Positions 63,279 through 64,000 of a stretch of 64,000 nt of DNA are shown here, one piece after another. How positions within the stretch are numbered: position 1 is the stretch's first letter; every line of letters starts with the position of its first letter. This DNA is from Clostridiales bacterium CHKCI001. Its GTDB lineage: Bacteria > Bacillota > Clostridia > Lachnospirales > Lachnospiraceae. The notes under the pieces are model-generated. The model searched no databases. It had not been told where the DNA came from and saw only the letters and a program-made list of their open reading frames with translations. The DNA is taken from positions 145,538 through 209,537 of the forward strand of contig FCNS01000004.1 in the NCBI GenBank assembly GCA_900045905.1. The letters are read 5' to 3'. The position numbers and the translations under genes are program-made.

Positions 63279-63698
63279 TTAACTCGCATTAAAAATACCT
63301 GAAGCTAAACAATCTAATCCTGGAGTATGTCCCATTCCACAAAAATTCACGATTGATCCTGCTGGAATCTGACGATTGCAAATAATCTGATTGTTTACCA
63401 CCACACCACCACCTGTGGTAGCTCCTCTCAAAGTAGCTGATCCTATTACTTGTCCATTATGTAGCACATATCCATAAATCTGCTGATATCCAGTATAAGT
63501 TCCATCCACTCTTAATATTTGATAAAGGCTTACATAAACAAAATTACTGGTAATATCTTTCTTAGCACTAGCAAGAGGTGTAATCTCATTATCATCTACC
63601 CTTGTATATGGAAAACTTACTGCTTGAGCAGACGCAACACTTGACATAGAAATTATAAAGGAGATTGCTAACATAATTGATAAAAATTTCTTTCTCAT
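63279..63698 (-). CDS. Small secreted protein heading the second ABC cluster
   Basis: A 139-aa protein with a clear signal peptide (MRKKFLSIMLAISFIISMSS, then VASAQA cleavage). The mature ~113 residues are beta-rich and Gly-rich (VSLYQILRVDGTYTGYQQIY, GSATLRGATTGGGVVVNNQI) with three Cys (ICNRQ, NFCGMG, LDCLAS). GAGGTATATAT lies before the ATG. The setting (secreted protein, leaky hairpin, permeases, ATPase) resembles bacteriocin or immunity clusters, but no known bacteriocin family is matched. It could equally be a surface factor exported by Sec. Confidence 0.7.
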   Translation of the reverse strand: MRKKFLSIMLAISFIISMSSVASAQAVSFPYTRVDDNEITPLASAKKDITSNFVYVSLYQILRVDGTYTGYQQIYGYVLHNGQVIGSATLRGATTGGGVVVNNQIICNRQIPAGSIVNFCGMGHTPGLDCLASGIFNAS

Positions 63699-63781
63699 AT
63701 ATATACCTCAAAAAAAATATTTCAAGTTCCTAAACTCCCCGGTTCGTTTGTTATTTTATACTCTATCACATTTAACTCTCA

Positions 63782-63995
63782 TTTACAACGCAGTTCATTC
63801 ACCAATTTTTTTTTTTTTTGGTGAATGAACTGCGTTGCTTCTTTTTAATTTTTATGTTATACTAGTTTTTATACTATTTTTATAATAATTGGCTTATGGA
63901 AGTACATTTATACGAAAATCAAAGTTATTTTTATCCATCCTTATTTTTGGTTCATTGTTATTGATTGCAATTCCAAAAAATTCGATTCCATTGGA
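63782..63995. repeat. 215-bp repeat, copy 2 (with perfect 20-bp inverted repeat)
   Basis: Second copy of 57804-58018. The arms 63786-63805 and 63818-63837 are perfect inverted copies of 20 bp with a poly-T loop. The match runs through the AT-rich promoter-like part into the plus-strand reading frame and stops being testable near the window edge. It lies 84 bp upstream of the secreted protein gene, the same position copy 1 has to the 48-aa peptide. Confidence 0.9.
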
Positions 63996-64000
63996 ATCCC

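Noticed and set aside
63279..63698. Lactococcin 972-type bacteriocin
   Set aside because: Secreted size and ABC context are suggestive, but the residue pattern does not match that family as I know it, so no family name is given.

Overview
The window is AT-rich Firmicutes DNA. Its gene set points to an obligately anaerobic gut clostridium, most likely Lachnospiraceae: a FabV-type enoyl reductase, two-iron desulfoferrodoxin, alpha2-type glycyl-tRNA synthetase, CarD-like regulator, GH32/ABC sugar uptake, and a type VIIb-like secretion locus. The organism assignment is inference from gene content. No rRNA, tRNA or CRISPR array was seen.

Layout. 1-1.6 kb: start of glycogen phosphorylase (runs off the left edge) and an AraC regulator. 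2.3-20.9 kb: one long minus-strand locus built around EssC. In transcription order it holds a membrane Ser/Thr kinase with leucine-rich repeats, a membrane TPR-NPCBM protein, EssC, a YukD/EsaB-like ubiquitin fold, three small WXG100-type helical proteins, a DUF4176 protein, a 300-aa candidate substrate, and five zinc-ribbon/single-TM proteins with different C-terminal domains (two propeller-like, one FKBP/trigger factor, one C-type lectin, one leucine-rich repeat). EsaA, EssA and EssB are not recognisable. Two zinc-ribbon genes share an almost identical ~490-bp 5' module joined to unrelated 3' domains, and a broken propeller tail lies between them, so the locus appears to evolve by swapping ectodomains. 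This is the most interesting system in the window.

21-41 kb: mostly core genes (XRE regulator, heterodimeric ABC exporter, glyQS, lipoprotein, MarR and CarD regulators, fabV, amt-glnK with an apparent leader terminator, desulfoferrodoxin, EEP-family hydrolase, VanZ, YbaK-type proteins, and a GntR/ABC operon ending in a 24-aa membrane peptide). A citrate synthase gene is interrupted by a single in-frame TAA, and a TnpB remnant with a well-preserved omegaRNA-like end lies next to it. 42-51 kb: an AraC regulator facing a frameshifted alpha-galactosidase pseudogene, then a LacI-controlled sucrose/fructoside operon (binding protein, two permeases, GH32) with clear promoters and palindromic operators.

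51-64 kb: two minus-strand ABC clusters. Each is preceded by a small secreted protein or peptide, and each starts beside a copy of the same ~215-bp repeat that carries a 20-bp inverted repeat. The second cluster contains a decayed IS200/IS605 element (tnpA truncated, tnpB with one frameshift, omegaRNA end intact) beside a VanZ-like gene that has lost its upstream region. The arrangement looks like secreted-peptide/ABC (export, immunity or sensing) modules, but no known bacteriocin family was recognised.
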